Below, one piece after another: positions 12,295 through 23,172 of a stretch of DNA of 64,000 bases. The notes beneath the pieces were generated by a model, which was not told the DNA's origin, ran no database searches, and was given only the letters and a program-made list of their open reading frames with translations. Source of the DNA: Hirudinaria manillensis (taxonomy: Eukaryota; Annelida; Clitellata; Hirudinida; Hirudinidae); NCBI GenBank assembly GCA_034509925.1, contig CM067530.1, positions 11,498,501 through 11,562,500 of the forward strand, given 5' to 3'. The stretch's first letter is position 1. Every line of letters begins with the position of its first letter. Both the position numbers and the translations under genes were made by a program.

Positions 12295-14021
12295 ATGGAT
12301 TCCGAGAAAATCAACATGAGCCTCGACGATATTATAAAAATGACTAAGAAGAGAAGCAGTTCCATCGTCGATGGAGGTGATAGGAAACGATTCAGGAGGC
12401 CTGCACCATATTCCAAGCAAAACCCTAGGTCTGGCCAAACAACCAAAAGACGATCGTTTCCCGATCAGCAGAGTTTCAGGAGGTCTGCTCCGTTTAACAG
12501 GGTATGTCTGAGATAGTTTCGATTGATATTTTCAAGTTTTTGTGGAGATCGTGTTTTTTGCTTTGTCCTCGATGCGAATTTTTCTTAATTTTCAAAATAT
12601 TGTTTTGGCAATTTGCTTGCATGTAGTGGAAGAGGTTGACATTAGATTTTAGGAAAAAACTGGTGTCACTATAGTTACCTACCGACAACGGATTATTTAA
12701 TCATCAATTTCTCTACAGTCTCCCGAACCCGACGTGTGGCGTCACGATTTGTTCCAAGATGATGCCAGGGCTCCAGTACAAAGAAGAACAGACAGACCAC
12801 TGGGAGTGAAAGGATCAAACACAGTTTTGAAAGTTTCCAATCTTCACTACAACGTCTCAGAGGATGATATTAGGGTTCGTTAAAATCGATACTTCTGCTT
12901 GAAACCGTTTAAGTGTCAATGACCATCAGTAAACTTACAAATCAAATTCTTTTCCATTTCAGCAACTCTTCGAGGATTTCGGAGTCGTTTTGAGATCGAC
13001 TCTGCACTACGACAGAGCAGGTCGTTCTTTGGAGACTGCGGAGATCGAGTACGGGAGCAGAGAGGAGGCGTTGAATGCCATGAAGAAGTATGACAACGTA
13101 CTACTCGACGGGAAACCCATGAAGATCGTCGTCCAAGACGACGCGCCGAGCGCTTCCAACCTCGCTTCGAGACTCGGCAACAGGAACTCGCAGCAGGACT
13201 TTGCAGCAGGAAGCAGATCGACGTTCAAGTTCGATAAGAGGCCGATCAGGGAGTTCGGCGGAAGGCCTGCCAGGCAAAACAAGTTCGTGTCACGTGGATG
13301 AACGTGTTTTGTTGTTGTTGTTGATATAATTTGAAACTAAGTTGATCTTTAGTTTGTAATGATGGTGGTGGCAATAGGGCATTAGGTGCATTAGTTAATG
13401 TATTAAAATAAATTTTCTTGAAATGCAACGGTAGCTTCTGAGCTTCACTGCACGATTATATGTGTAAATATAAATCTAATATAATATAAATCTACATATA
13501 ATATAAATGTAATATCATACATATATGATAACCTTAGCTGACTGAATGCTTAATTTAGTTCGGATATTTTTGGTGATAATTTGAATATCAGTGTATTTCA
13601 AATGCTTCGTATCAATTGTATCAAACGAGCACTTTGTATGTTTCAGTGGTCCGAGGGAACAGAGGAAGGGTGGATTTGGCAGGGAACGAAAGCAGGACCT
13701 GACAAAAGAGGAGTTGGATGCGGAATTGGACGATTACCTTTCCAAGGGAATGGTTGGTTGAGTCAATTATTAATTAATTATAATTATTTATTTATTATTA
13801 TTAATTAATTATTATAACTAGGGAGCTGTAATGTGTTGACTAGTTTTACATAAGTCATTGAACAAATGACACTTTGAATAATAATTATAATAACAGTTAA
13901 TTGATATGTTGCTTCTGGTCATATTGCAATTAATAATCCAACAATTTATGTGAATTTATATAAAAATCTCTTAAAATGCCTGCATTTAATCTTTCAGGAA
14001 ACTGACGAAATGATGTCTTAA
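12295..14021 (+). CDS. ALYREF: ALY/REF mRNA export adaptor
   Basis: ALY/REF proteins bind spliced mRNA in the nucleus and hand it to the export receptor as part of TREX. Five exons join in phase: 12295-12501, 12719-12874, 12963-13282, 13647-13752 and 13998-14021, giving 270 residues. The N terminus holds the UAP56-binding motif (MSLDDIIKM) followed by a basic Arg-rich region. The central RRM starts near VLKVSNLHYNVSEDDIRQLF and ends near GKPMKIVV. The C terminus, LTKEELDAELDDYLSKGM, matches the second UAP56-binding motif of the family. The exon 3 donor is GTTCGT, used in phase 2. If it is skipped, the frame stops at 13301 and an AATAAA lies at 13407, so a shorter isoform without the C-terminal motif is possible. 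Confidence 0.92.
13407..13412 (+). terminator. Candidate intronic polyadenylation signal
   Basis: AATAAA lies about 105 bp after the in-frame stop at 13301 that is reached if ALYREF exon 3 reads through its donor. It could end a short isoform. Confidence 0.35.
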
Positions 14022-15372
14022 AGTCTTTCTTCAACGAAGCTATTAATAGCACGACACCGATTCCCGTGCGAATGTTATTTTTTGGATTTGCATTTCAATG
14101 GACTGCTCTTAAAATAAACATTATTATTATTAAACATTATCTTATTATTATTATTAAACATTATTATCTTAAGTTCATGTTGTTAATATTTCGAGGCATC
14201 ACGTCGTCCTATGAATGCCGCACTCGACCAATCAAAAGCAAGCGTTTGCCTCCTCGGGAGTCTGCACGAAACTTTGCTCCGTCGAGGCATTTTGGACGGG
14301 GACGTCCAGTTTTCAGCACGAATGTTTTGAATTGCCTGCTTTTGTTTTTGCACTTCGATCGGAGACGATGGGTTTCCGAATGATAACTGTGTCTTTTACG
14401 GAAGATTTTAAATTTGGGAAAAATGTGGTTTTATCACTTTGTTATTATTTCCTACTTCTGACTCATCGAAGATGCAGAGTATGAGTATTTATTCCTATGA
14501 GACTTTATGACAACATTAGCAGCAATAAAAACGAGGTCATCGCCTAATAAATACGTCGGACGGGTTTCGTCGTCGACGCTGACAGTAAAAAAAAACAAGT
14601 CGATAAATTATTCAACAATAAATTTCTGACGACGAGGAATCCTGCGGCTTTCGAGAAATCGAGGATGATATATCTTTAGATGAGTTGTGAGCAAGCAAGA
14701 ACGATGGTAATGATTATGATGTCGATTGGCAATTTCTAATTTAGGTGGTTCATACATCCTCCTTGAATATCTATGTATTTGATGAGAGTTTTGGTCCGGA
14801 CATGCAGAGAGCGACGTCAGTTCCGACACGAAAGCAATTCTAAGCAACGACACGTCAACGATGAAGCGAGTGAAAATGGTCGACGGAAGCGTAAAACGTC
14901 GGATGCAAAGCAAAACGTGCAAACGACGACAACAACGATGAGGTCGTTCACGACAAGATTTGTCGAGGAGGATAAAAAACATCCACAATTAAGTGGCCTT
15001 TGACTGTAATCGCCGTGACATTAAAAACTAAATTATGTTACAAATATTGGGAAAAGTAGGAAAAAAAGGAGTCGCTCATGGAATGTAAACCACCAAAAGA
15101 CTTAACTCAGATATTCAGAGAATATGGTGCAGGCAATGGTATAAACGATGATGATGATGATCACGACAGCATCGACTGATAAGAACGACATCAACTTTAC
15201 AAAATAATGTTGGAGCAAGAGACATACTTGGTCACGATAACGAGCAACAAACATGGCAATGATATGGTATCGGGCGATTCATTAGGCCAATCCGTGCGCT
15301 CTCTCTCGAGAATCCTAGCGGGTCTTTTGGGCTCGACCAATCACGTTACTTTACGCTCTGAATTCTAGCCTC
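14022..15372. other. Long convergent intergenic region with short unassigned open frames
   Basis: This 1.35 kb stretch lies between the ends of ALYREF and TBC1D10. It holds several short open frames without a family match. At 14211 on the plus strand an ATG opens a 39-codon frame (MNAALDQSKASVCLLGSLHE and onward) with a protein-like composition. At about 14773-15003 both strands are open, but the composition is low-complexity. I cannot decide whether a small gene is present. Confidence 0.3.
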
Positions 15373-18300
15373 TCATTGGTCGATGTTCGAGGTGGACTTC
15401 GAGGCTTTGGGTCGATAAAAACTCAGGCGAAAAGTCCTCCTCCGTTTGTCCGGCAGCTGCGGAACTGCCGAGAGGGAGGAGCAAGGCGAAACGGAAGGTT
15501 TCGATTGGTAGCGCTTGAAGGGCTCTTGGGCCGCGATGCTCTCTTTCGAGTTTGCTATCGACGAATCAAAGTGATTCTGAGAAGTGTCGGACGAATATTT
15601 GGACTTCATTTTTGATAAAAACGGAAACCTCTTCGAAGATCTCTTGTCCTTTTGGGCTTTCGATTGGCAATCGTCGATCAAAATTTGAGGGGTCGGTCGC
15701 ATGAAAACCGTCGTCGGGACGTCGGACGAAGTGCCGGTCGCGACGACGGAAGGAAGGGGAATCGCGTTCGTCGTCCTGGCGGACTCTGGCAAGGAGACGA
15801 GGGGCTTGAACGAGGAACTCGAGGAAATTGTTTTTGGGAGGAGCAGGGATCCGGGAGCCGGAAGGATCGGCGAGGATTCCGAATGAATCGAAAGGGATTT
15901 GTCCGCGGGTCGGACGACTCGGTCGCTCGCGGTCGAATCGGAAGCCGTCGACGTCACGGAAGTCGTGACGACGGACGTCGTGGAAGTGGCAGGAATCGAG
16001 TCGGAAATCGTGCTCGGCAAGGCGAGAGCGGCGTCGGCATTGCCGGTCTCGGCGCACGGAGCCGCGGCGACCGAAGACTTTGAATTCGAACTGTTCTTCT
16101 GGACCTTGTCGGCCTTGGACGCGTTCCACTTTTTGAGCTGTCGTGAGTGTTCCTTTTCCATGTCCTTGTCCGTCAGCTGAAGTTTTGCCAACTGGAATTT
16201 GAAGAAAGAAAACTAAGTCTATGAAACCCTTACTCGTGACTCTGCCCGAATCTTGGAATCGACGAGACAAAGCATCGACATGAGAGCCTCACCTCTCCCG
16301 CGAGATAATTCTCCTCCATGCATTCGGCAGGTATCTTTCTCAGCTTGTCCAGTGTCTCGTAGAATGTGGGGCAGTTGCCGACCTGCTCCGAGGTGCCGAG
16401 CACGCTCTTGACCAGGACCAGGGCGACGCGGAACATGACCTTGACACCTGAGAAACGATCGTTGGATTTTCAACGACGGGCAGAGTATATAAAAATACTC
16501 CAAAATACAGATGTAAAAATGTGTCCATTGTCTTTGAGCATCATTGTCATCATCATCATCACAACCATCATCATTATCATCACAACCATCATCATCATCA
16601 CCTTCGCAGAGAAACATATCCCAGACCCTAAGCACCGAGGGCCATGGAAGGGTCCTGGAGTAGAGGCACATGAACCAATCAGTCATCCAGAGGATAGGCT
16701 CCACCTTCTGCTTTTTCTTATTGGATAGAGAATTAATGAATATTAATCAGAAATTGGCAATTTATCATTAAATTGCATCAAATTGCATTAAATCACATTA
16801 ATAATTAATTAAGGGATTATTAATGACAACAGTACGTCATCCGCTAACCAGGTGTTTGTAGGCAACTGGACAGGTCTTCTTCAGGAGACCAAACAAGATC
16901 ATACTGTCTATCTGCACGGCTTCCTGTAGATAAAATGGTGATGACGACGATGACGATGATGAGGATAATAATAGCCATTTAAGTTAAGAATGTCCAAATG
17001 TTTCCCATGCATCATCACCACCATCATCATCATCATAATTGACGGCACAAAAAATTCAAGAACATCCTCGTTACTCTTATAAAATCCTAGATGACTCATC
17101 TTAATGACTGTTTAACTGATTGGTCAGCTATAATTAGAAAGGGGAACACGACCACATCGTCACCCCCATCATTAAAGTGTCCATCATCGTCATCATCATC
17201 ATCCTCACCACCATCATCAAGTTATCAGCACAGTCATCATCATCATCATCATAATTTAAAATAGCTGAAATTAAATTAAAATCCAATTAGCCATTGAAAT
17301 ATCTAAACAAGAGAATTCCACAAAACACAGCAATTCAAATCATCATCAACAACAACAACGTCGTCGTCATCATCAACATCATCATCATCATCACCACCCA
17401 CCAGTCCCATGTTGTAATATCCAGGCAAGTACTTCTCGCAGATTGTCAGAAAGGTCCAGAATGCCTGTTCTGCAGGCATCAGAGTCAGAAGGACTGCAGC
17501 CAGTGGTCCCTGTGCCTGGCAGTAACCGACCGAAGGATTGTGTACGGAATATGCCATCAGTACAGAGTACAAGTCCTCCTGGCTGTAATTAAGATGCTGA
17601 TGATGATGACAACGATGATAACGACGATGATGATGATGATAATGATGCTCGTGATGATTGCATTTGAAGCTCCACATGAATGCTTGTTAATGATGACATA
17701 ACAAGAGGAAGAAAGCGATAGTTACGGATACGGTAAATGATCGTGGAAATGAACTCGGCAACGACTATGCCAATAGGGGTTACGATAGTGACTGACCCTT
17801 GACCCTGGTCGTCCATGAATAGCTCGTGGTTCGGGTACTGCCTGTTGACGTCCTTTCTGATCTCCTCGATGCACGTCGGATTGCCCTTCGAGCCGAGGTA
17901 ACCTTGGTAACGACCGGGACCGGACGCCAATGCGTTCGAGCTGCCCGTCAGAAGTTGCCAGGCCCTGGCACGCAGAGAGTCCGGAATGCCCTTCCTACAC
18001 CTCTCCTTAACCTTTGGCAATATGAGACATCAATGAAGATGATGATGATGATAAAAAAGTGAATCACGTGATGATGATGGTAATTGTGGTAATGGTGAAA
18101 GGTGGCAGACCTTTTTAAACCTCTTGGACATCCATTTGTCCCAGTTTTCCATCATGTTCAGCCATTTCAGTTCCCTCATCCTTAGGATCTCAATTGGTAG
18201 GATTGAATTATCCCTGGGCAATTGATTGATAGATTGATTAATCGTTTGACATGATGGTCAAATGATTGTCAGGTGACAATCAAGCAAGAGAGTATTAAAA

Positions 18301-18632
18301 TCACATAAAAATTACAGAACAAATCCCAAAATGTCACACTAAAAAAGAACAAATTTCACTCACGTTGTTGGATCAGTGTATTGGTTGCCCCCAACGAAGC
18401 CAAACCTATCCACCTCTTTGTAGTTACTGCTGCCAACGTCACTTTTGCTTGAGTAATGGTCATCTAAATCCTCTTCTTCGTTCTCATCCTCGTAACTATT
18501 GACCTCCTGTGATTCGAAGCTATTCTTCGACAGTTTTATATCGCCAACGTGGCTATCTTTGCCGTTGGAATTGATTAGAACGTCATCAGTTTTAGCAGAT
18601 TTAGATCTAATAGAGTCGCCGATTTTGCTCAT
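15373..18632 (-). CDS. TBC1D10: TBC1D10 (EPI64-type) Rab GTPase-activating protein
   Basis: TBC domain proteins switch off Rab GTPases. The order of motifs and flanks matches the TBC1D10/EPI64 subfamily. Eight exons join in phase: 18364-18632, 18111-18213, 17797-18011, 17402-17582, 16849-16923, 16602-16707, 16293-16447 and 15373-16191, giving 640 residues. The catalytic arginine finger is in IRKDVNR (IxxDxxR, exon 3) and the glutamine finger in VGYCQAQG (YxQ, exon 4). Further family signatures are [20 protein letters not shown] and VWDMFLCEG. The N terminus is acidic and likely disordered. The last exon adds about 250 Ser/Thr-rich residues ending [22 protein letters not shown], without the DTYL-type PDZ ligand of vertebrate EPI64. 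It is head-to-head with RLIG1, 407 bp apart. Confidence 0.92.
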
Positions 18633-19039
18633 TTTAAAGCACTTATTTTTACACAGAAAATGTTAGAATCATGTAGATATTAAAGTCAATTATTGTTCAA
18701 ACCGTACACGCGCCGCGACAAAACAAATATCAAACGAAAATGTAAGATTTTCACAACGCAGCGATCAGGATTCAAAACACAGCTCCAACATGTTCGGCAA
18801 TATTTACATAGTACATTAAATCAAGGTGGGTTGGACTGAGGGTTGTGAATCAGGCGATCTTATTATATCGTTTAAATTAAATAATTTTTATTAAATACAT
18901 CTTTTAAATTTATTTGCGTTTTTAAAAGTAATATATTCGCTTTACAGCTCGTTTGCCTACTCACAAATATTATAAATATTGAATTTCCAGGCCCTCAGAT
19001 GTCTGATTCCGTTTCGCTAGTTGCGTCGGTCTTGGTAGC
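18633..19039. promoter_or_regulatory. Divergent promoter region between TBC1D10 and RLIG1
   Basis: The two start codons are 407 bp apart on opposite strands, so both genes must be initiated in or near this stretch. No named element was recognised. Confidence 0.4.
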
Positions 19040-20077
19040 ATGTCGATTCAGGAAAAATTGTGCAGTGTGCAGAACAAAATTCCCTGCATATTTGAAAGTG
19101 TTATTATTCAACACGACAACGGCGAAAGTAAAAGTGTCAAGAGACCTCGCCAAACGTTCTCAGTGGAAGCTTCGGAAGTTTTAAAAGTCGATTTCGTCAA
19201 CCGTTTGCAGAACTGCGGCCTGCTGGCTACCGAGAAAATTGATGGAACTTCTGTTCTTGTCAAGCCATTTAAAAATAAGCCTTGGCTTTGGGCTAGACAC
19301 GACAGGAAACTTACCAAACAGGCTGAAAAACACCACAAGAAACTCCTCGAACGTGCATCGGGTGAAAATCAGGATAACGTACAGACGATCTTCTTCAATG
19401 AAGACAATTATCGAGAAGCTCCAGAAAATTGGGAACCATCGGAGAGCTGTTTGAATCACGAAACCGGTCGGTTGATGCCCGACACCAACGGGCACATCAT
19501 GGGTTGGGTACCCATATTCACAACTTCAAAACAGTATTGCTGGCATCTGGAAACGGTCGACTTAGCACGTGGACTGGCACTGATACTTCGACCTCAAGAC
19601 GGCACAGATTCCAAAGGTTACGCCGGACTCAAAATTAACATAGAAAACTTAGAAAATCTGATGGGCCAAACATTTGAACTCATTGGCACGAACATCAATG
19701 GAAACCCTTACAACCTAGGAAACAAGAGGAATCCTATGCACTTCCTCGTCCGGCACGGAGATCTGAAAATCAAACCCCCGAAAGAAGTTTCCCTGCATAA
19801 CTTTGCAGACTGGTTCGAGAACAGTCAGGACGGAAAAGTCGAGGGCATAGTGTGGCACTGCACGGACAACAGCATGCACAAATTACACAGGCATCATCTG
19901 AAGCTTGATTGGCCAATAGCTTCCACAAAGTTGTGCAGCATCCCAGTCGAGATGGAAATAGATCAGACACAAGCAGCCACCAAATTCCTAAAGAGTATGG
20001 CAGCACTCGATCAAAAGAAATTTGAGAATTTATCCGCATTATCGACTGCTTACATCACCATGCACAAAGATGCTTGA
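19040..20077 (+). CDS. RLIG1: RNA 5'-phosphate/3'-OH ligase 1 (C12orf29 family), no introns
   Basis: This 345-residue frame is the homologue of human C12orf29, an ATP-dependent RNA ligase that joins 5'-phosphate and 3'-hydroxyl RNA ends and acts in RNA repair. The adenylation motif is LLATEKIDGTSVLV, placing the nucleotidyl lysine at residue 66 (KxDG). Family blocks follow: WLWARHDRK, QAEKHHKKLL, NGHIMGWVPI, QYCWH, FELIGTNINGNPYNLGNK, KVEGIVWHCTDNSMHKLHRH and LDWPI. The whole frame is uninterrupted, unlike nearly every neighbour. The ATG at 19040 is chosen because the family N terminus (KIPCIF) follows it closely. An overlapping frame from 18999 has no family resemblance. It is convergent with RPL31, 245 bp apart. 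Confidence 0.94.
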   Translation: MSIQEKLCSVQNKIPCIFESVIIQHDNGESKSVKRPRQTFSVEASEVLKVDFVNRLQNCGLLATEKIDGTSVLVKPFKNKPWLWARHDRKLTKQAEKHHKKLLERASGENQDNVQTIFFNEDNYREAPENWEPSESCLNHETGRLMPDTNGHIMGWVPIFTTSKQYCWHLETVDLARGLALILRPQDGTDSKGYAGLKINIENLENLMGQTFELIGTNINGNPYNLGNKRNPMHFLVRHGDLKIKPPKEVSLHNFADWFENSQDGKVEGIVWHCTDNSMHKLHRHHLKLDWPIASTKLCSIPVEMEIDQTQAATKFLKSMAALDQKKFENLSALSTAYITMHKDA

Positions 20078-20321
20078 CACAATATTCACGATATCTGCAT
20101 ATTTATTGCTTGTGGTCATTAAAATTTTTATTCAGTGTTATTGGATTTTGATTGCCACACCCATAAAGTCAACCAAGCTCATGACGGTCATCTTCAACTC
20201 AGATCCCATAACATAATGACTTTCTTCCCAATTTAAACAATAAGGCAAAATATGGAGGTGGATGAATTTTTATTTCAAACATTTTGTTTAAAACTGTTTC
20301 AAATTCAACCAAAGCCAAGAC

Positions 20322-20972
20322 TTAAGCTTCACTTTCAACGTTGACAGTGTTCAGACCTGAAAATATCAAAAGAATGATATTAGCTATCAATCAATCAAAT
20401 AAATAAATTATTAACAAGATATCCTATCTATTATCAAATAAATTATTAACAAGATATCCTCTCTACTCACACTTGAAGTTGGCGCACGGGACGTATGTGA
20501 CGAGGGTGTACAGCTTGTGTGGTGAGTCTTCATCCTCGTTTCTCTTCCTGGACAGCCTAACCCTGACCCTGAATGGAACGTTCCTGATGCCCTTGGACCA
20601 GATGTGCTTATTCAGGTTGGTCTCGATTCTCACATCGACGGTGCCCATCTGCTTCTGTGCAAACTTCTTGATTTCCTTGATGGCCCTGGGAGCCCTCTTT
20701 TTGAATCCACTGTTTAAAAGTTACATTAGACCAATCAGAAATGAAAATGCGAAAAAATAAACAGAGTTTAAGTAAGGGGTTACACTACTTTCGAGGCAAG
20801 AAAGACACGTGTTTAAGGCATGCTTTCCGGGAATGAGTTGAAGAAAAGCTTTAACATAAAAAGTAGATTTTACTCACATTCCGTGGATTCTTTTGTGCAC
20901 GTTGATGGTGTATTCCCTGGTCACCACCTCGTTGGCGACGCTCTTCTTTCCTTCTCTCTTGGCAGCAGTCAT
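20322..20972 (-). CDS. RPL31: Ribosomal protein eL31
   Basis: This is a structural protein of the large cytosolic ribosomal subunit near the exit tunnel. Three coding exons join in phase: 20878-20972, 20471-20709 and 20322-20356, giving 122 residues against about 125 in vertebrates. Nearly the whole length is recognisable: [66 protein letters not shown] and the tail TVNVES. A TTGTAG acceptor four bases before the ATG shows that an intron splits the 5' UTR; a possible non-coding first exon is near 21047-21110. This is usual for ribosomal protein genes. Confidence 0.96.
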
Positions 20973-21561
20973 TTTCTACAAGTCGACAGAAAAACGTGAA
21001 TATCCAATTAAATATTCCGCTGAGTTGAATAACTTATTTTGAGCATTTTAGAACCTACAAGGACGAAAAAGTCTCTAACCGATCGTCTCCCGACGGAAAA
21101 AATAAAAAAAGGAAGATGGTTGAACACCGAAGAAACAATGATCGCTTTTTTATATATGATGCATTATATTTCTAATGATTTTATATTGATAAATATAAAA
21201 CAAAATTTAAATGACTTAATAATTTATAAATAAAAAATATTTTCCCTATTGATTAAATGGTGTTCAACTGATAGTTCGCTGTATAAGTTAAACACAAATT
21301 AAAATTCCGACTTGCTCAATTTTATTATCAGTTTTATTTTAATCGTTAAAAAATTTTTTAATAACTATCCTTACGCCCTCTCCGTAATATTAAAATCGCC
21401 CCCGAATTGAATGGCGGACCGTCGGAGTTGCTTTCAAACCCATGTTTTGATCCGTATTTGTCAAGTGTTTTAGTTGTAGATTAAAAAAATCAATGTGATT
21501 TGAAAAAAAGCATTTCGTCCGCAAATTTAATCTTCAAGCAACGTATAATTGTAGTACCGTT
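20973..21561. other. RPL31 upstream region
   Basis: This stretch holds the RPL31 5' UTR intron and its probable first exon (around 21047-21110, pyrimidine-rich when read on the minus strand), then AT-rich DNA up to the end of the glycosyltransferase gene. The promoter of RPL31 should lie here. Confidence 0.35.
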
Positions 21562-23172
21562 CTATAAATTATGACTGAAAAATCGCATAATATTCTTTTG
21601 CAGCCTCTTAAGTAAGATCTTTTCAAATTTTCTTATTGATTCGTCGACTGTTGGATATAACAATGCAGTCGTGCAATTAAAAAGTTCATCGTCGCAAGAC
21701 TCGTAGTTATGAATGGAAGCAACAGCTTCTGAGATCACCTGGAAACTTCTATTGGTTAATTCGTTTTCAAACCGTTTGCAACTACTCAACTCGACCACAG
21801 CACACGCTGAAGTGCTGATCACAGATCGAATATTCGATGTTGTTCTGTTTGGATTTTCTTCTAAACTGCCGGATTTGAGGACGTAACGGAGAACGATGGA
21901 ATACGGAGTTACGTCGAATCTAGGAAAAAAGTTTGGGAAGAAATAATGGACTCGAAAGACGAAATTAGGCGTGACGCTATCAGTGCTCGTAATCTCATTT
22001 TCTAACTGACTGATAAGATTCGGAAGTTTCATCTTTTTCCCTGGAATAAGAAATTCCTCTAAGCTTAATATCAGTACTCGTTTTGAAGTGCTGAGGTAGC
22101 TGTAGAAGCAATCAGAAGCTATGGAATATGAATGGAGGTCGTGAACCTCTCTTGTGATTTCTTTCGTTACGTAGCCATACCATCGAAGAGATATCGATTT
22201 GGGATATATCTGAAGATACGACATCAGAATTGACATGATTTTTGTATGTCTAGGACTGTCTTGGTTCATGTAAACTGTCATGTGCTCTATCCCGAGAATT
22301 CGCTGCATCACTACCCATTCGAGGGCCCTATATTCGTCCAGGGAGTCCACTACAGTTGTGTCTTTGCCGGACATCAAGTTGGAAGTCGCGCAGGCTGTCA
22401 GTTCGTGAACTCCTTCGCCATTTGAATCACTTTCCCGCATAATTGTTAGAGTGGAATTTGCATTAAATGTTCTGTCGTGCTTTCCAAAATGGACTCTGAT
22501 TCTGGAATGATTTTTCTCGTCGGCAATTGGACACATGATAACGTAACCTTGCATTTGAACTCCATCCATTCTGAGCCGAGGACCGGTCTTCACCGACGAC
22601 TTGGCCTGCAAACTGGCCCCGCTTTCGCCGTCATGTTCACTGAAATACGTACAATATAGTAGCTTCTCGATGCGTTTAATGGCAGTCGAGACTACAACCA
22701 CTCTGACGACGCTTTTGCCATCCTCTAAACCTCTCCAATCCAACCAAGCCGATAACATGTACAATAAAAGCGATCTGCTGCGACTGGCTTCCTGCCATTT
22801 CTTGAAGATGATTGGATTCAGGGGGTAGCCCTCCGTGGAGTAGGGTTGAAGTGTGGTAACCTCTGGTGAACCGCTGAATTGATTGCTAACATCCTTGACG
22901 GTGGTGCTGATGGCTGTCAACAAGCTGGTGTCCTGATAAGGAAAAGTGGTTATTCCAGCAGTAGGGAGATAGGAAACGGTCTCTTGGTTGAAGGGTGCAG
23001 TTTTGAGATTGGCAGTTTGTTCTCCTTTTCGAGAATGGAAGCCTTTATTTTCAAATCTTGCAGTTTCTCTGCCATTATTCAGGTAATAATGATATACGAG
23101 AAAATTTATTACGAGGATGCAGGAGAGTATGTAGATTACTTTGGGCTGAAAATTGAAAGATAAAGAAAACAT
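21562..23172 (-). CDS. GT92 (DUF23) type II membrane glycosyltransferase, no introns
   Basis: The 536-residue frame starts with a short cytoplasmic tail and a membrane anchor (residues about 11-31), as Golgi type II enzymes do. A Ser/Thr-rich stem follows. The catalytic part recalls glycosyltransferase family 92, whose studied members add galactose to glycans: DEYRALEWVVMQRILGIEHM (residues about 279-298), WYGYVTKE, DCFYSYLS and then LILSLEEFLIP (about 367-377). In the family this last motif usually reads DLDEF. Here the first Asp is Ser and the second is Glu, so metal binding may be altered or lost. Substrate is unknown. The gene has no introns and lies alone upstream of 1.8 kb of gene-free DNA. 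Confidence 0.8.
   Translation of the reverse strand: MFSLSFNFQPKVIYILSCILVINFLVYHYYLNNGRETARFENKGFHSRKGEQTANLKTAPFNQETVSYLPTAGITTFPYQDTSLLTAISTTVKDVSNQFSGSPEVTTLQPYSTEGYPLNPIIFKKWQEASRSRSLLLYMLSAWLDWRGLEDGKSVVRVVVVSTAIKRIEKLLYCTYFSEHDGESGASLQAKSSVKTGPRLRMDGVQMQGYVIMCPIADEKNHSRIRVHFGKHDRTFNANSTLTIMRESDSNGEGVHELTACATSNLMSGKDTTVVDSLDEYRALEWVVMQRILGIEHMTVYMNQDSPRHTKIMSILMSYLQIYPKSISLRWYGYVTKEITREVHDLHSYSIASDCFYSYLSTSKRVLILSLEEFLIPGKKMKLPNLISQLENEITSTDSVTPNFVFRVHYFFPNFFPRFDVTPYSIVLRYVLKSGSLEENPNRTTSNIRSVISTSACAVVELSSCKRFENELTNRSFQVISEAVASIHNYESCDDELFNCTTALLYPTVDESIRKFEKILLKRLQKNIMRFFSHNL

Noticed and set aside
15566-16270. 234-codon minus-strand and 143-codon plus-strand frames overlapping TBC1D10
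   Set aside because: They lie in other frames of the last TBC1D10 exon; the Ser/Thr-rich codon use leaves neighbouring frames open by chance.
18999-19184. 61-codon frame starting before RLIG1
   Set aside because: Different frame from the ligase, Cys/Arg-rich without family resemblance; the ATG at 19040 gives the expected N terminus.
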